DNA of 64,000 bases from Kitasatospora viridis (GCF_007829815.1 NZ_VIWT01000006.1:434001-498000); one strand, 5' to 3'; numbered from the stretch's first letter, positions 7,670-16,251 are shown. Made by a program: numbers and translations. The notes: generated from the letters alone by a model not told the origin.

Positions 7670-8662
7670 TCAGAGCCAGCCGCGCCGACTCGCCTGGAGG
7701 CCGGCCTGGAACCTGGTGCGGGCGTCCAGCAGGGTCAGCAGTCGGCCGACCCGGCGGGTCAGGGTGCGCTGGGTGATGCCGAGGGCGCGGATGATCGCCG
7801 CGTCCTTGGCGCCGCCCGCGAGCATGGTCAGCAGCTCCAGGTCGCGCCGGTCCAGCAGCTCGGGGGCCGTCCCGGTCGCGGTGATCGGGGCGGCCCGCTC
7901 CCACAGCAGGTCGAAGCAGGTGAGCAGCACGGTGAGCAGCGGGGACGGGCGGACGAACAGCGCCGTGGTCGGCTCGGCGGTGCCGAAGCCCAGCGGGATC
8001 ATCGCCTCCTGTTGGTCGGCGATGAGCATCTTCATCCGCACCGAGGGCAGCGTGCGGGCCTGCTCGCCGGCCGCGATGCAGGCTGCGGTGAACTCCAGCC
8101 GCGGTCTGCTCTCCAGGCCTGACGCGTCGTAGATCACCTGGCAGGCCACCCCGCGGCGCAGCAGCTGGAACTCGATCGGGTTGGCGACCGGGTTGTCGAA
8201 GTACGGCGGGCAGTCCACCACCTTCATCTCGCGCTGGGCGCCGAGCTGCATCTGCTCCACCCGGTGACGGATCAGCGCGGGGCCTTCGATCACCTCGGCG
8301 AACTGGGCGTTCGGGCCGGCGGACTGGGTGCTGCGGAGGTGCGCGGTGAGCTCGTGGGCCCGGGCCCGGAACCGCTCCAGGTCGTGCTGGCGGCCGGTGA
8401 CCAGCGCGCCGATCGCCGCGTCCGGCGGCGCGGCGGTGTACCGGGCGGGGGTGCCGGCGAGCCGGGTGACCAGCCCGGCCTCCAGCAGCCGCCGCAGGCA
8501 GCCGCGGACCCGCGCGGGCGTCGCCCCCACCGCGCGGGCCAGCTCGGTCGCGGTGGCGCGCGGCGCGGCCAGCACGGCGAGGTAGAGGGCGCTCTCGACG
8601 GCGCCCAGCCCGACCGGTGCGAGCAGGGCGGCGGGCCGGTCGGCTGCGTGGGCGTCAGGCAT
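7670..8662 (-). CDS. Transcription regulator: TrmB-like N-terminus, LuxR-type HTH C-terminus
   Basis: 330 residues from ATG 8662. Residues ~16-75 form a winged-helix (LGAVESALYLAVLAAPRATATELARAV... VRGCLRRLLEAGLVTRL) like TrmB. A middle sensor region follows (FDNPVANPIEFQLLRRGVACQVIYD). The last 65 residues, LLTMLAGGAKDAAIIRALGIT then QRTLTRRVGRLL, are a LuxR-type helix-turn-helix. This architecture is common among streptomycete regulators of unknown ligand. It is convergent with the G1 peptidase, so regulation of that gene is not implied by position. Confidence 0.78.
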   Translation of the reverse strand: MPDAHAADRPAALLAPVGLGAVESALYLAVLAAPRATATELARAVGATPARVRGCLRRLLEAGLVTRLAGTPARYTAAPPDAAIGALVTGRQHDLERFRARAHELTAHLRSTQSAGPNAQFAEVIEGPALIRHRVEQMQLGAQREMKVVDCPPYFDNPVANPIEFQLLRRGVACQVIYDASGLESRPRLEFTAACIAAGEQARTLPSVRMKMLIADQQEAMIPLGFGTAEPTTALFVRPSPLLTVLLTCFDLLWERAAPITATGTAPELLDRRDLELLTMLAGGAKDAAIIRALGITQRTLTRRVGRLLTLLDARTRFQAGLQASRRGWL

Positions 8663-8747
8663 GGCGACAGCATAGGAACCGGTCTAGACCTTCAACCAGT
8701 CTTGTGGCGCAGGGAATTCGCGACACCATGGGGCGGTAGGGCGCCGC

Positions 8748-9488
8748 TCAGGTCGCGGGAGGAAGCGAGCGCGCCGCCGCGAGCCCGGCCACCGCCCGGA
8801 GTTTCGCGAAGTAGCAGGCGCAGTACGCCGAGTCGATCAGGGGCACGACCTTGTCGAGGTCGGCGATGCGGGCCCAGAGGAGGGCGACGCCACTGTCGTC
8901 GAGCCCGCCGGCGAGCTCCCGCATGACGAGGCCGGCGACGTCGGCGTCCAGCAGGATCAGCTCCACACCCTCGATGGCGACGCCGCGGAAGCCGTCCGGG
9001 TACGGCGCGCGCCGGAACTCCTCCCACAGCCGGGCGAGCTGATCCCGGGTCACGTCCGCCGCCTCCGGTACCGGCGCCGGACGGTGGAGCAGCGCAACGG
9101 CGTCGAAGACGGCGCGCACCAAGGCGGCGGCCGGCATCGGGCCGAGGGCGGCGCTCGTCACGGTGCCCTGCGCGAGCTTGTCGCGCAGGCCCCGGGCGCG
9201 GTCCAGCCCGGCGGCGAGCTCGGCCGGGATCAGCCCGGCCTGGCCGGCCCGCTCGGCGAGGACGTGCTCCAGGGCGAACAGGGAGTGCGTGACGGCGACG
9301 GTGGCGAACTCGTACCGGAAGTAGGAGTGCCGGATCAGCTCGCGGGCCGTCTCCAGGGCGCTCATCACGTACATCGACGCGTCGCCGGGCACGACCAGCT
9401 CGGCCACCAGGGCGTCCATCGCCGCGAAGTCGAGAACGAGGTCGCGGACCCGCGGGTCCGGGGAGGGCGAGGGCGGTAGCGGGTTCAC
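8748..9488 (-). CDS. Hypothetical alpha-helical protein
   Basis: I start it at GTG 9488 (VNPLPPSPSPDPRVRDL). The longer frame begins at 9563, inside the perfect terminator palindrome of the upstream gene, which makes that start unlikely. 246 residues, mostly helical and Ala/Leu/Glu-rich, with phrases such as MDALVAELVVPGDASMYVM, ETARELIRHSYFRYEFA and SAYCACYFAKLRAVAGL. No transmembrane segment or known motif. Downstream of the MFS gene on the same strand but separated by a terminator. Function unknown. Confidence 0.6.
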   Translation of the reverse strand: MNPLPPSPSPDPRVRDLVLDFAAMDALVAELVVPGDASMYVMSALETARELIRHSYFRYEFATVAVTHSLFALEHVLAERAGQAGLIPAELAAGLDRARGLRDKLAQGTVTSAALGPMPAAALVRAVFDAVALLHRPAPVPEAADVTRDQLARLWEEFRRAPYPDGFRGVAIEGVELILLDADVAGLVMRELAGGLDDSGVALLWARIADLDKVVPLIDSAYCACYFAKLRAVAGLAAARSLPPAT

Positions 9489-9561
9489 TGGTGCAGTCTC
9501 GTCAGCCGGGGCTCCCGGTGCCAGCGGATTTGCCGGAGCCGGTCGGTGCCCAGCACCCCGC

Positions 9562-9595
9562 ACCCCGGCCCGGTCCGCGCGGACCGGGCCGGGGT
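9562..9595 (-). terminator. Perfect 34-bp palindrome ending the MFS transcript
   Basis: ACCCCGGCCCGGTCCGC at 9562-9578 is followed immediately by its complete reverse complement to 9595, giving a 17-bp stem with essentially no loop beyond the turn bases. It begins 9 bases beyond the MFS stop at 9605. Most likely an intrinsic terminator for the minus-strand transcript. Confidence 0.7.
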
Positions 9596-9604
9596 GACCG
9601 AGCG

Positions 9605-10927
9605 TCAGGCCGTAGCCCGCGCCGGCGCCGAGGCCTGCGCCGCCCCGTACCGCCAGAGCGCGGCGGGCGCGCCGGCCAGCACCGCCGTGCCGCCGAACGC
9701 CGTGAGGCCGCCTGCGAGGAGCGCGGTGCGGGCGCCGAGGCGGGCGGCGACCGCGCCCGCGCGCAGCTGGCCGAGGGTGGCGCCGGCCTCACCGGCGAGG
9801 AGCTCGACGCCGGCCAGCCGGCCCCGGACCGCGTCCGGCACGGTGCGGTTCCAGATCACCGAACGGGCCGCGTCCGCGAGCACGTTGCCCGCGCCCGCGA
9901 CGGCGAGCAGCAGCAGCGCCGGGCCCAGCCGGTCCGCCCAGCCGGCCGCCGCGAGCGCGGCGCCCCACACGGCGCTGCCCGCGAGCGCGACCCGGCCGAG
10001 CCGGCGGGTGCGGCCCAGCCAGCCGCTGGTCGCGCCCGCCAGTAGCCCGCCCGCGGCGGGCGCGGCGTAGAGCAGGCCGAGCGCCCACCGGGCGTGCCAG
10101 CCTTCGGCCAGGAACGGCAGCAGGGTGGTGGGCAGGGCGAGCGCGGTGGCGAGCAGGTCGAGCAGCGCGGTGCCGAGCAGCACGGGCTGCCCGCCCAGGT
10201 GGCGCAGCCCGGCGCCGACCGAGCGGAGCAGCCCGCCCTCCTCCGGCTCGCGCACCCGCACCGGGCGCAGCCGGGCGAGCAGCAGCAGGGAGGCGGCGAA
10301 GCTCGCCAGGTCGAGCGCGTAGGCGGTGGCGAGTCCCGCAGCGGCGGCCAGCAGCCCGCCCAGCGAGGGGCCGACCAGCACGGCGGTGTTGCCGCGCAGC
10401 GACTCCAGCGCGGCTGCGGCCGGCAGCTGACGGTCCGGCACCAGACGCGGTACCAGGGCGCCGAGCGCCGGCCACTGCAAGCCCTGGAGCGCGGCCGCCG
10501 CCGCGGCGACCGGGTAGAGCAGCCAGACGTGCGGCCGGCCGAGCAGCGCGTTGGCCAGCAGCGCGCCGGTGAGCAGCGCCAGGCCGGCCTCGGTGAGCAG
10601 CACCATCCGGCGCCGGTCGGTCCGGTCGGCCAGTGCGCCGCCGCAGAGCGCGCAGAGCAGCATCGCGGCGAGCTCGGCCAGCCCCAACAGGCCGACGGCC
10701 AGCGGCGATCCGGTCAGCTCCTGCACCTGCAGCGGCACGGCGACCAGCAGGGTGAACGCGGAGCCGAGGATGCTGATCAGCCCCGCCAGCCAGAGCAGCC
10801 GGAAGTCCCGCGCCGTGCGCAGCACGGAGAGGTCCGGCAGCAGGCGGCGCCGAGTGTGCGGATCGGTGGCGCCAGCAGGCGAACCGGTGTCGCGCGAGGG
10901 GGCGTCATTCGAGTCGGTGTCGTTCAA
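9605..10927 (-). CDS. MFS drug-efflux-type transporter (DHA3-like)
   Basis: 440 residues, TTG start at 10927 (MNDTDSNDAPSRDTG). About 12 hydrophobic helices are visible from FRLLWLAGLISILGSAFTLL onward, with the loop 2-3 motif GGALADRTDRRRM characteristic of the major facilitator superfamily. The half-similar halves and length fit the DHA3 (macrolide-efflux-like) group, which exports antibiotics from the cytoplasm. The start region lacks a good SD and overlaps a short leader peptide with a strong one, suggesting translational control. Substrate cannot be inferred. A palindromic terminator follows. Confidence 0.82.
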   Translation of the reverse strand: MNDTDSNDAPSRDTGSPAGATDPHTRRRLLPDLSVLRTARDFRLLWLAGLISILGSAFTLLVAVPLQVQELTGSPLAVGLLGLAELAAMLLCALCGGALADRTDRRRMVLLTEAGLALLTGALLANALLGRPHVWLLYPVAAAAAALQGLQWPALGALVPRLVPDRQLPAAAALESLRGNTAVLVGPSLGGLLAAAAGLATAYALDLASFAASLLLLARLRPVRVREPEEGGLLRSVGAGLRHLGGQPVLLGTALLDLLATALALPTTLLPFLAEGWHARWALGLLYAAPAAGGLLAGATSGWLGRTRRLGRVALAGSAVWGAALAAAGWADRLGPALLLLAVAGAGNVLADAARSVIWNRTVPDAVRGRLAGVELLAGEAGATLGQLRAGAVAARLGARTALLAGGLTAFGGTAVLAGAPAALWRYGAAQASAPARATA

Positions 10928-10991
10928 GACGAGGAGGGATCCTGTCCGGGAGGAGTGTCAGGGGTGCGGGGGTGGAGCCGGTGCACCTCAT
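10905..10991 (-). CDS. 28-residue leader peptide overlapping the MFS start
   Basis: ATG at 10991 is preceded by the strong SD GAGGAGG, and the frame (MRCTGSTPAPLTLLPDRIPP then RLERHRLE) ends at 10905, 23 bases inside the transporter gene. The SD region CGAGGAGG is an exact complement of CCTCCTCG located just before the transporter TTG, so the transcript can fold to mask one or other ribosome site. A short well-initiated upstream frame that overlaps a poorly initiated efflux gene is the classical layout of ribosome-mediated attenuation. The peptide itself resembles nothing I recognise. Confidence 0.5.
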   Translation of the reverse strand: MRCTGSTPAPLTLLPDRIPPRLERHRLE

Positions 10992-11040
10992 GACGGGACC
11001 TCCTCGGACCGGGCCTGGCGTCCGACGACCGGACCGGACG

Positions 11041-11077
11041 ACGGTACGTGCGCGGATCCGGCGGAGCAACGGGTTTT
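11041..11077 (-). promoter_or_regulatory. Putative promoter for leader peptide and MFS gene
   Basis: On the minus strand a -35-like TTGCTC (11069-11064) and a -10-like TACCGT (11046-11041) are separated by exactly 17 bases; AAAA lies four bases upstream of the -35 (11077-11074). The leader ATG is 50 bases downstream. An A-tract at this position recalls WhiB7-type promoters of resistance genes, but that is only suggestive. Confidence 0.4.
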
Positions 11078-11161
11078 CCACCGCCCAGTCGGGCGCCGCC
11101 CCGGTTGCGGCTGCCAACCACCGGGCATGATCGAATGGTTGTGGCGCGAGGGAGAAGTGGG

Positions 11162-11980
11162 ATGGCAGGGGACGAGGACACCGGCGGGTACGGGATCGAC
11201 CTGGACGTGCACCTGCCGCACCCGGCCCGGATGTACGACTACTTCCTGGGCGGCGTCACCAACTTCCCGGCCGACCGGGAGGCCGCCGGCCGCGCCCTCG
11301 CCGTCTTCCCGTGGGCCCGGATCGCCGCCCGGGCCAACCGGGCGTTCATGCAGCGGGCCACCCGCCACCTCGCCCGGCGCGGCATCGACCAGTTCCTCGA
11401 CATCGGCACCGGCATCCCCACCTCGCCCAACCTGCACGAGGTCGCCCAGGCCGTGCGCCCGGCCGCCCGGATCGTCTACGCGGACAACGACCCCATCGTC
11501 CTCACCCACGCCGAGGCCCTGCTGCGCAGCTCCCCGCAGGGCCGCACCGCCTACCTGCCGGGCGATGTCCGCGACCCCGAGCAGGTGCTCGCGGGGGCCC
11601 GCGAACTGCTCGACTTCTCCCGCCCGATCGCGCTCAGCATGATCGCGCTGCTGCACTTCGTGCCCGACGGCCCCGACCGCGCTGCGGCCGACCTCATCGC
11701 CGCCTTCCGCTCCCAGCTCGCCCCCGGAAGCCATCTGACGATCAGTCACAGCACCCCCGAGTTCGCGCCGGAGGAGACCGCCCGGGTCGTCCAGGTCTAC
11801 CGCTCCGCCGGCGCCGAGGCGCAGAGCCGCACCCGCGAGCAGATCGCCGCCCTCTTCGCCGGCTGGGAGCTGCTCGAACCCGGCCTGGTCGCCTCACCCC
11901 GCTGGCACCCGGACCCCGGGGACGAGCCCGCCACGGACGCCGAGGCCTCCTGCCTCGCCGGGGTGGCGGTGCTGCGCTGA
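11162..11980 (+). CDS. SAM-dependent methyltransferase, DUF574 (Methyltransf_19) family
   Basis: ATG 11162 with AGGGAGAAG upstream; 272 residues. The family opening is present: DLDVHLPHPARMYDYFLGG and NFPADREAA. The SAM site is FLDIGTGIPTSPNLHEVAQ, followed by VYADNDPIVLTHAEALL (acidic residue binding the ribose) and a later LLHFVPDG. DUF574 proteins are abundant in streptomycetes; most have no known substrate. A 150-residue gene follows after 22 bases, so the two may be co-transcribed. Confidence 0.85.
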   Translation: MAGDEDTGGYGIDLDVHLPHPARMYDYFLGGVTNFPADREAAGRALAVFPWARIAARANRAFMQRATRHLARRGIDQFLDIGTGIPTSPNLHEVAQAVRPAARIVYADNDPIVLTHAEALLRSSPQGRTAYLPGDVRDPEQVLAGARELLDFSRPIALSMIALLHFVPDGPDRAAADLIAAFRSQLAPGSHLTISHSTPEFAPEETARVVQVYRSAGAEAQSRTREQIAALFAGWELLEPGLVASPRWHPDPGDEPATDAEASCLAGVAVLR

Positions 11981-12002
11981 AACGCTCTGCGATGATCGCG
12001 GG

Positions 12003-12455
12003 ATGGCCAGTGGAATCGCGTTCTTCCTCGCTCCCGACGACCGCACCGCCGCCGCGACGCGCACGCGGGGCCCGGAGCGGGAGAGCGCGGTGACCGGCCG
12101 GTGGTTCGACCCGGACGACGCAGCCGTCGAGTGGCAGCTGTACTTCGAGTCGCCCGGTGCCGAACTCCCTCCGCTCGCAGAGCTGTTGGCCCACGAGTGG
12201 CCCAGCTGGGTGGCGCCGGTCGTCAACGACGGCAGCGGCGTCTTCGCCGTCCCGCCCGCCCTGACCCGCGCCCTGGCCGCCGCCCCGCCCGACCGGCTGG
12301 ACGAACTCGCCGGGCGCTGGCACGAGCGGATCCGCCGGGAGGACGGGGACGAGATGACCGACGACGACCTGCCGGCGCTCCTGCACGCGGTCGCCCGCCT
12401 CGCGCGGACGGCCGGCGAGACGGGCGACGGGCTGTACTGCTGGCACTGGGGGTAG
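12003..12455 (+). CDS. Hypothetical protein
   Basis: 150 residues from ATG 12003 (MASGIAFFLAPDDRTAAATR). Soluble, acidic, rich in Trp and Pro. Segments ATGRW-like TGRWFDPDDAAVEWQLYFES and, near the C-terminus, DLPALLHAVARLARTAGETG followed by YCWHWG have the look of a small streptomycete-specific family often encoded near nucleases or defence-like genes, but I cannot name it. It follows the methyltransferase by 22 bases and ends 3 bases from the convergent phosphoesterase. Confidence 0.65.
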   Translation: MASGIAFFLAPDDRTAAATRTRGPERESAVTGRWFDPDDAAVEWQLYFESPGAELPPLAELLAHEWPSWVAPVVNDGSGVFAVPPALTRALAAAPPDRLDELAGRWHERIRREDGDEMTDDDLPALLHAVARLARTAGETGDGLYCWHWG

Positions 12456-12458
12456 CGG

Positions 12459-14042
12459 CTACTGCCGGTCCTGGTCGTCGTCGCCGTCCCAGCCGCCCCA
12501 ACTGCCCCAGCCGTCGCTGCGGTTGCGGTGCAGGGTGAAGCGGTCGAACAGCACCGGGGCCGGGAAGGGGACGGCCGCCGTTGCGGGGACCGAGTGGTAG
12601 TAGCTCACCGTGATGGTGGTGCGGCCACCGGGCAGGGTGCCCGGGTCGACGTCGAACACCGCGACGCCGTAAGGGAACCGGGTGTCCGGGTCGATCACCG
12701 CCGACCAGTGGGCCTGCTCGGTGGCGTCCGGGTCGGCCTTGAAGGTGAGGCGCTGGGTGCGGACGGTGGCCTCGCGGACGCCGCTGCCGTCGGCGGGCAG
12801 GTACTTGTCGTCGTGCCCGGCCGTGCCGCCACCGCCGAGGATCAGGTGCACGGTGCCCTTGGTGGCGTCGATCTCGCGCAGTTCGTCGTCGGCGACGGCG
12901 GGGGTGAGCAGGCCGCCCGGCTCGGTGCCGCGCACCGGGTGGGTGCGCTCGTAGTCGTGGTCGTGCCCGGCCAGCACCAGGTCGACCGAGTAGCGGTCGA
13001 GCAGCGGGAGCAGCTTCTCCCGGATGCCCATGTCGCCGCCGTGGCTGCTGGCCGAGGAGGACATCGCGAACTGGTGCAGGTTCACCACGATCCAGTCCAC
13101 CTCGCAGCCCTGCCGGGCACGCCGCAGCACCCGCTCCAGCCAGCGGAGTTGGGCGCCCTCGCTGTACCCGCTGATGTAGATCGACTGGCCGGTGGCGGGG
13201 TCGATGCTGGCGTCGTCCTCGACCGCGATCTCGTTGCCGTCCAGGCTCGCGAAGAGCACCGAACCCACCTGGAAGCTGTACCAGTTGCCGCAGTAGTCGC
13301 GGGTGCCGTTGTCCGGCAGCTCGAACCGGGTCCGGTAGGAGGCGTAGCCGAGGTCCCCGCCGCCGGCCTCCACCTCGTGGTTGCCGGGAGCCGGCATCCA
13401 CGGGCGGCGGGCGGCCGAGCCGGCCATGTTGTTCATGAACGCGTTCCAGCACTGCGGCTGGAGCTGCGGGTTGTTGTTGGCGTACGAGAGGTCGCCGTTC
13501 AGCAGGTGGAACAGCGGGTCGAACTGCTCGACCTGCCGGACGGCGGCCGCGCCGTGGATCGAGGACTTCTGGAACACGTTGTCGCCGGTGCCCAGGTCGC
13601 CGAAGCTGGTGAAACGGAAGGCGGCCCGGCCGGGCGCCGGTGCGGTGCGGAAGGTGCCGCGCACGGGAGCCGCGCCGTCGTGCAGCACCTCGTAGACGTA
13701 GCTGGTGTCCGGGTCGAGGTCGCGCAGCTTGGCGTGGTGGGTGAACGTCTCGACCTTGTTCAGCCCGTCCACGTAGCTGCGGCTCTGCGCCCGCACCGCG
13801 TCCCCGGCGCCGTCGCGCGCGGTGCCGACCCGGACCCGGGGGCGGCGCACGGCGGCGCCGGTCGCCCAGGAGACGGTCAGCTGGGTGGACGGGTCGTCAC
13901 CCCACTGGAGGTGGATCTGCTCCGGTCCGGGGGTGCCGGCCACGGCCGGCTGCGTCCACAGCAGGGTGGAGGCCGGGAGCGCGGCGAGCGCGCCGGCGGC
14001 CGTACCCGTCCGGAGGACCGTTCTGCGGGAGGGAAGTGACAC
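12459..14042 (-). CDS. Tat-exported purple-acid-phosphatase-like metallophosphoesterase
   Basis: GTG 14042 follows AGGAGACGAC, and gives the twin-arginine signal SRRTVLRTGTAAGAL; the longer frame to 14156 has no SD. 527 residues. An Fn3-like N-domain (residues ~45-145: IHLQWGDDPSTQLTVSWAT) precedes the phosphoesterase domain with its metal motifs: FGDLG, NGDLSY, GNHE, NLHQF and GHDHDYERTHP. These are the purple acid phosphatase ligands; the usual Tyr ligand is in DLSYAN. A C-terminal aspartate-rich tail (WDGDDDQDRQ) ends the protein. It likely releases phosphate outside the membrane. The dinuclear metal site appears intact. Confidence 0.85.
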   Translation of the reverse strand: MSLPSRRTVLRTGTAAGALAALPASTLLWTQPAVAGTPGPEQIHLQWGDDPSTQLTVSWATGAAVRRPRVRVGTARDGAGDAVRAQSRSYVDGLNKVETFTHHAKLRDLDPDTSYVYEVLHDGAAPVRGTFRTAPAPGRAAFRFTSFGDLGTGDNVFQKSSIHGAAAVRQVEQFDPLFHLLNGDLSYANNNPQLQPQCWNAFMNNMAGSAARRPWMPAPGNHEVEAGGGDLGYASYRTRFELPDNGTRDYCGNWYSFQVGSVLFASLDGNEIAVEDDASIDPATGQSIYISGYSEGAQLRWLERVLRRARQGCEVDWIVVNLHQFAMSSSASSHGGDMGIREKLLPLLDRYSVDLVLAGHDHDYERTHPVRGTEPGGLLTPAVADDELREIDATKGTVHLILGGGGTAGHDDKYLPADGSGVREATVRTQRLTFKADPDATEQAHWSAVIDPDTRFPYGVAVFDVDPGTLPGGRTTITVSYYHSVPATAAVPFPAPVLFDRFTLHRNRSDGWGSWGGWDGDDDQDRQ

Positions 14043-14160
14043 GTCGTCTCCTGGGAGGTGCACGAAATTCCCAGGAGACTCCCAGTCCTGCCGGACCGTC
14101 GGGCTACGGCGGAGGGTGTCGACGGTGAACGGGAGCTGAACGCTGGTCTGGACCAATGGG

Positions 14161-15213
14161 TCACGAGCCGCCCGTCGTCAGACCCCCGACCAGCGAGCCG
14201 AGATCGGCGTTCTGCACCGCCTGGAACAGCACCTGCACCGTCGTGGTCGGACGCGCCGTCAGGCGCACCAGGTGGTCGGGGCCGCCCACGACGGTCGCCT
14301 GCGGCGCGGTGAGCAGGGCCGACCAGGGCTCGGCCCACACCGTGGACCGCGCCGAGGCCACCCGCCCCGGCCAGGCCGCGGCGGCGGCCTGGGCGGCGGC
14401 GTCGCTCGCGGTCGGCAGGCAGATCACCTCCGTGGCGTCGGTCGGGACGGGTGCCCGGACGCCGACGCCGAGCGGCTGCCGGCCGACCTTCGGGTCCTGG
14501 CCGATCTGCGCGGCGACCGTGTCGACGAGGCAGCCGGCGACCGGGCCGACCGCCGCGTCGTCCGCGAGGGTGGGACCGCCGGCGAGCGCCTGGTCGACGT
14601 CGGCGCTCACCTCGCCGTAGACGATCCGGTTCGGCGAGACCCGTACGACGTTCAGCGCGGTGGTGATGCCCAGTTGCGCGAGCGGGCTGGTCTGGTCGGT
14701 CCGGTCCTGATCGCGGACCAGCCACTCGGTCTCGCCGCCGCCGAGGTCCTTGTGCTGGTAGCCGAGCTTGCGGAAGTTCGCCCCGATCCCGGCGGCGTCG
14801 AAGGAGCCGTAGAGGAAGCCGACCGCGTCGCCCGGTCGGCCGACCGAGAGGGCGGGCCGCCCGGCAGCGGGGTCGATGCCGGTCAGGAGCGGGAGCTGCG
14901 ACTGGGTGGCCAACGCGGGGGCGCCGAAGCCGGCCAGGGAGTCGGTGCTCAGGGCGTCGGCGGCGGATCCGTTGTCGATGTACGTGGGGCCGCCGGTGTT
15001 GCCGAACTCGATCCAGGCCCGGGTGAGGTCGGTGGCGTGCACCTGGTGCAGGGCGGTGGTCAGCAGGTCGGGGGAGTTCGTGGCGTCGTTGCTCGGAGTG
15101 GGATCGCCCTGGTCGTCGCAGCCGGCCGCCGCGAGCGCCAGGATGACGGTGGCCACCGCGATCGGCCACCGTGCCGCGCGTGACCGGAGCCGGTGCGCTC
15201 GGTGCTGGTTCAT
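14161..15213 (-). CDS. Putative lipoprotein
   Basis: ATG 15213 with a GGGGGG run upstream; 350 residues. Signal peptide ARWPIAVATVILALAAAGC with a lipobox AAGC and Asp at +2/+3, so probably lipidated and membrane-retained. The mature part is a soluble, mixed alpha/beta protein containing two cysteine pairs (GCLVDT, VICLPT) and the phrase DAVGFLYGSFDAAGIGANFR; I recognise no family. Divergent from the gene at 15345 with triplicated 13-bp repeats in between. Confidence 0.7.
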   Translation of the reverse strand: MNQHRAHRLRSRAARWPIAVATVILALAAAGCDDQGDPTPSNDATNSPDLLTTALHQVHATDLTRAWIEFGNTGGPTYIDNGSAADALSTDSLAGFGAPALATQSQLPLLTGIDPAAGRPALSVGRPGDAVGFLYGSFDAAGIGANFRKLGYQHKDLGGGETEWLVRDQDRTDQTSPLAQLGITTALNVVRVSPNRIVYGEVSADVDQALAGGPTLADDAAVGPVAGCLVDTVAAQIGQDPKVGRQPLGVGVRAPVPTDATEVICLPTASDAAAQAAAAAWPGRVASARSTVWAEPWSALLTAPQATVVGGPDHLVRLTARPTTTVQVLFQAVQNADLGSLVGGLTTGGS

Positions 15214-15279
15214 CTGGTGCCCCCCTGATGCCGTTTCGGTCCTGTCATGGTGACCGGACCCGGGGGTGCGGGGACATCC

Positions 15280-15318
15280 GTTGTCGTACTCAGTTGTCGT
15301 ACTCAGTTGTCGCACTCG
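15280..15318. repeat. Three tandem 13-bp repeats in a divergent intergenic region
   Basis: GTTGTCGTACTCA at 15280-15292 and 15293-15305 is identical; a third copy, GTTGTCGCACTCG at 15306-15318, differs at two positions. They lie between the divergent lipoprotein (15213) and the gene at 15345. Spacing of 13 bp with this position suggests a multi-site operator or a simple slippage expansion. Confidence 0.7.
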
Positions 15319-15344
15319 GTTCGGCCGGCCGGGATACTGCTCGG

Positions 15345-15839
15345 GTGCTGCTGACCTGGATCGCCGAAGTGGCGGACGAACCGCTGGTGCTGGAACCCGC
15401 CGACCGGCGGGCGGAGTGGGCGACCAACACCTGGTGGCTCGGCGCGGGGGAGGAGGAGCGGCGCGCGTTGGCGGTGCCCGACGTGGTTGCCGCGTTCGAG
15501 TGGACCGCCGACCGCATCCGGCTGCGCCTGCGGGAGCTGGGCTTCGCGGGGGTGGCGACGTTCTACGTGTGGCACGACGAGCAGGCCGGGCAGCTCCGGT
15601 GCTCGACCGGGTCGGTGAGCGCGGCGGAGCTGCCCTTCGGGGGTGCGCACCTTGCCACGGACGACCTCGGGCCGATCGTCGCGGGGTACCTGGCGGACCG
15701 GGAGCCGGGAGTGGTGGCCTGGTCGGAGCTGTCCGCGGCGCAGGAGGCGGAGGAGGCGGAGGAGTCGGAGGAGTCGGACGATCAGCCCGTGCGCGCTCCC
15801 TTCCCGGTCTGGGTGCGCGCGGTCGGTGCGGGCAGCTGA
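15345..15839 (+). CDS. Hypothetical protein
   Basis: GTG 15345 (VLLTWIAEVADEPLVLEP) is chosen because upstream in-frame sequence is the repeat tract and the divergent promoter. 164 residues, soluble. WTADRIRLRLRELGFAGVAT followed by FYVWHDEQAGQLRCS suggests a small alpha/beta fold; the C-terminal part has a Glu/Ser-rich low-complexity run (EAEEAEESEESDD). No family recognised. It is convergent with the gene at 15844, 4 bases away. Confidence 0.6.
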   Translation: MLLTWIAEVADEPLVLEPADRRAEWATNTWWLGAGEEERRALAVPDVVAAFEWTADRIRLRLRELGFAGVATFYVWHDEQAGQLRCSTGSVSAAELPFGGAHLATDDLGPIVAGYLADREPGVVAWSELSAAQEAEEAEESEESDDQPVRAPFPVWVRAVGAGS

Positions 15840-15843
15840 CCGG

Positions 15844-16251
15844 TCACCAGCGGTCGATGCCCATCACCTTGGCCGCGTTGTGGATCGCGTTGTAGTGGGA
15901 GATCGACATGTCCGACTTCTTGTCCTTGGCCGGCAGGTTCCGGTCGGCCTGCCGGAACTCGTCGCGGGCCGAGGCGAGCAGGCTGGTGCCGTAAGAGACC
16001 GGCACGTCGCCGGTCCCGTGGACCGGGTGCGACTTGGCGGCCGTCTGGCTGCCGGCCTTCGCCAGGATGCTGCGCGCCTGGTTGTAGTCGGCGGCCTTGA
16101 CGGTCTTGGGGTTGCGGACCTGCGCGGCGGCACGGGTGGCCGGGCCGGCGGTGTGCGGGACGGCGGCCTGGGAGACGGCGGGCACGGTCACCGCGAGCAG
16201 GGCGGAGGCGGCCAGCAGGCCGAGGGCGGTGGCGGTCTGTCGAAGGGTCAT
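15844..16251 (-). CDS. Small secreted protein of unknown function
   Basis: 135 residues from ATG 16251. A clear Sec signal peptide (MTLRQTATALGLLAASALLA to VSQAA) precedes a mature region dominated by helices: VKAADYNQARSILAKAG, SLLASARDEFRQADRNL, and SHYNAIHNAAKVMGIDRW. No cysteines. Lies downstream of the V8-like protease on the same strand, but a terminator separates them. Function unknown. Confidence 0.68.
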   Translation of the reverse strand: MTLRQTATALGLLAASALLAVTVPAVSQAAVPHTAGPATRAAAQVRNPKTVKAADYNQARSILAKAGSQTAAKSHPVHGTGDVPVSYGTSLLASARDEFRQADRNLPAKDKKSDMSISHYNAIHNAAKVMGIDRW

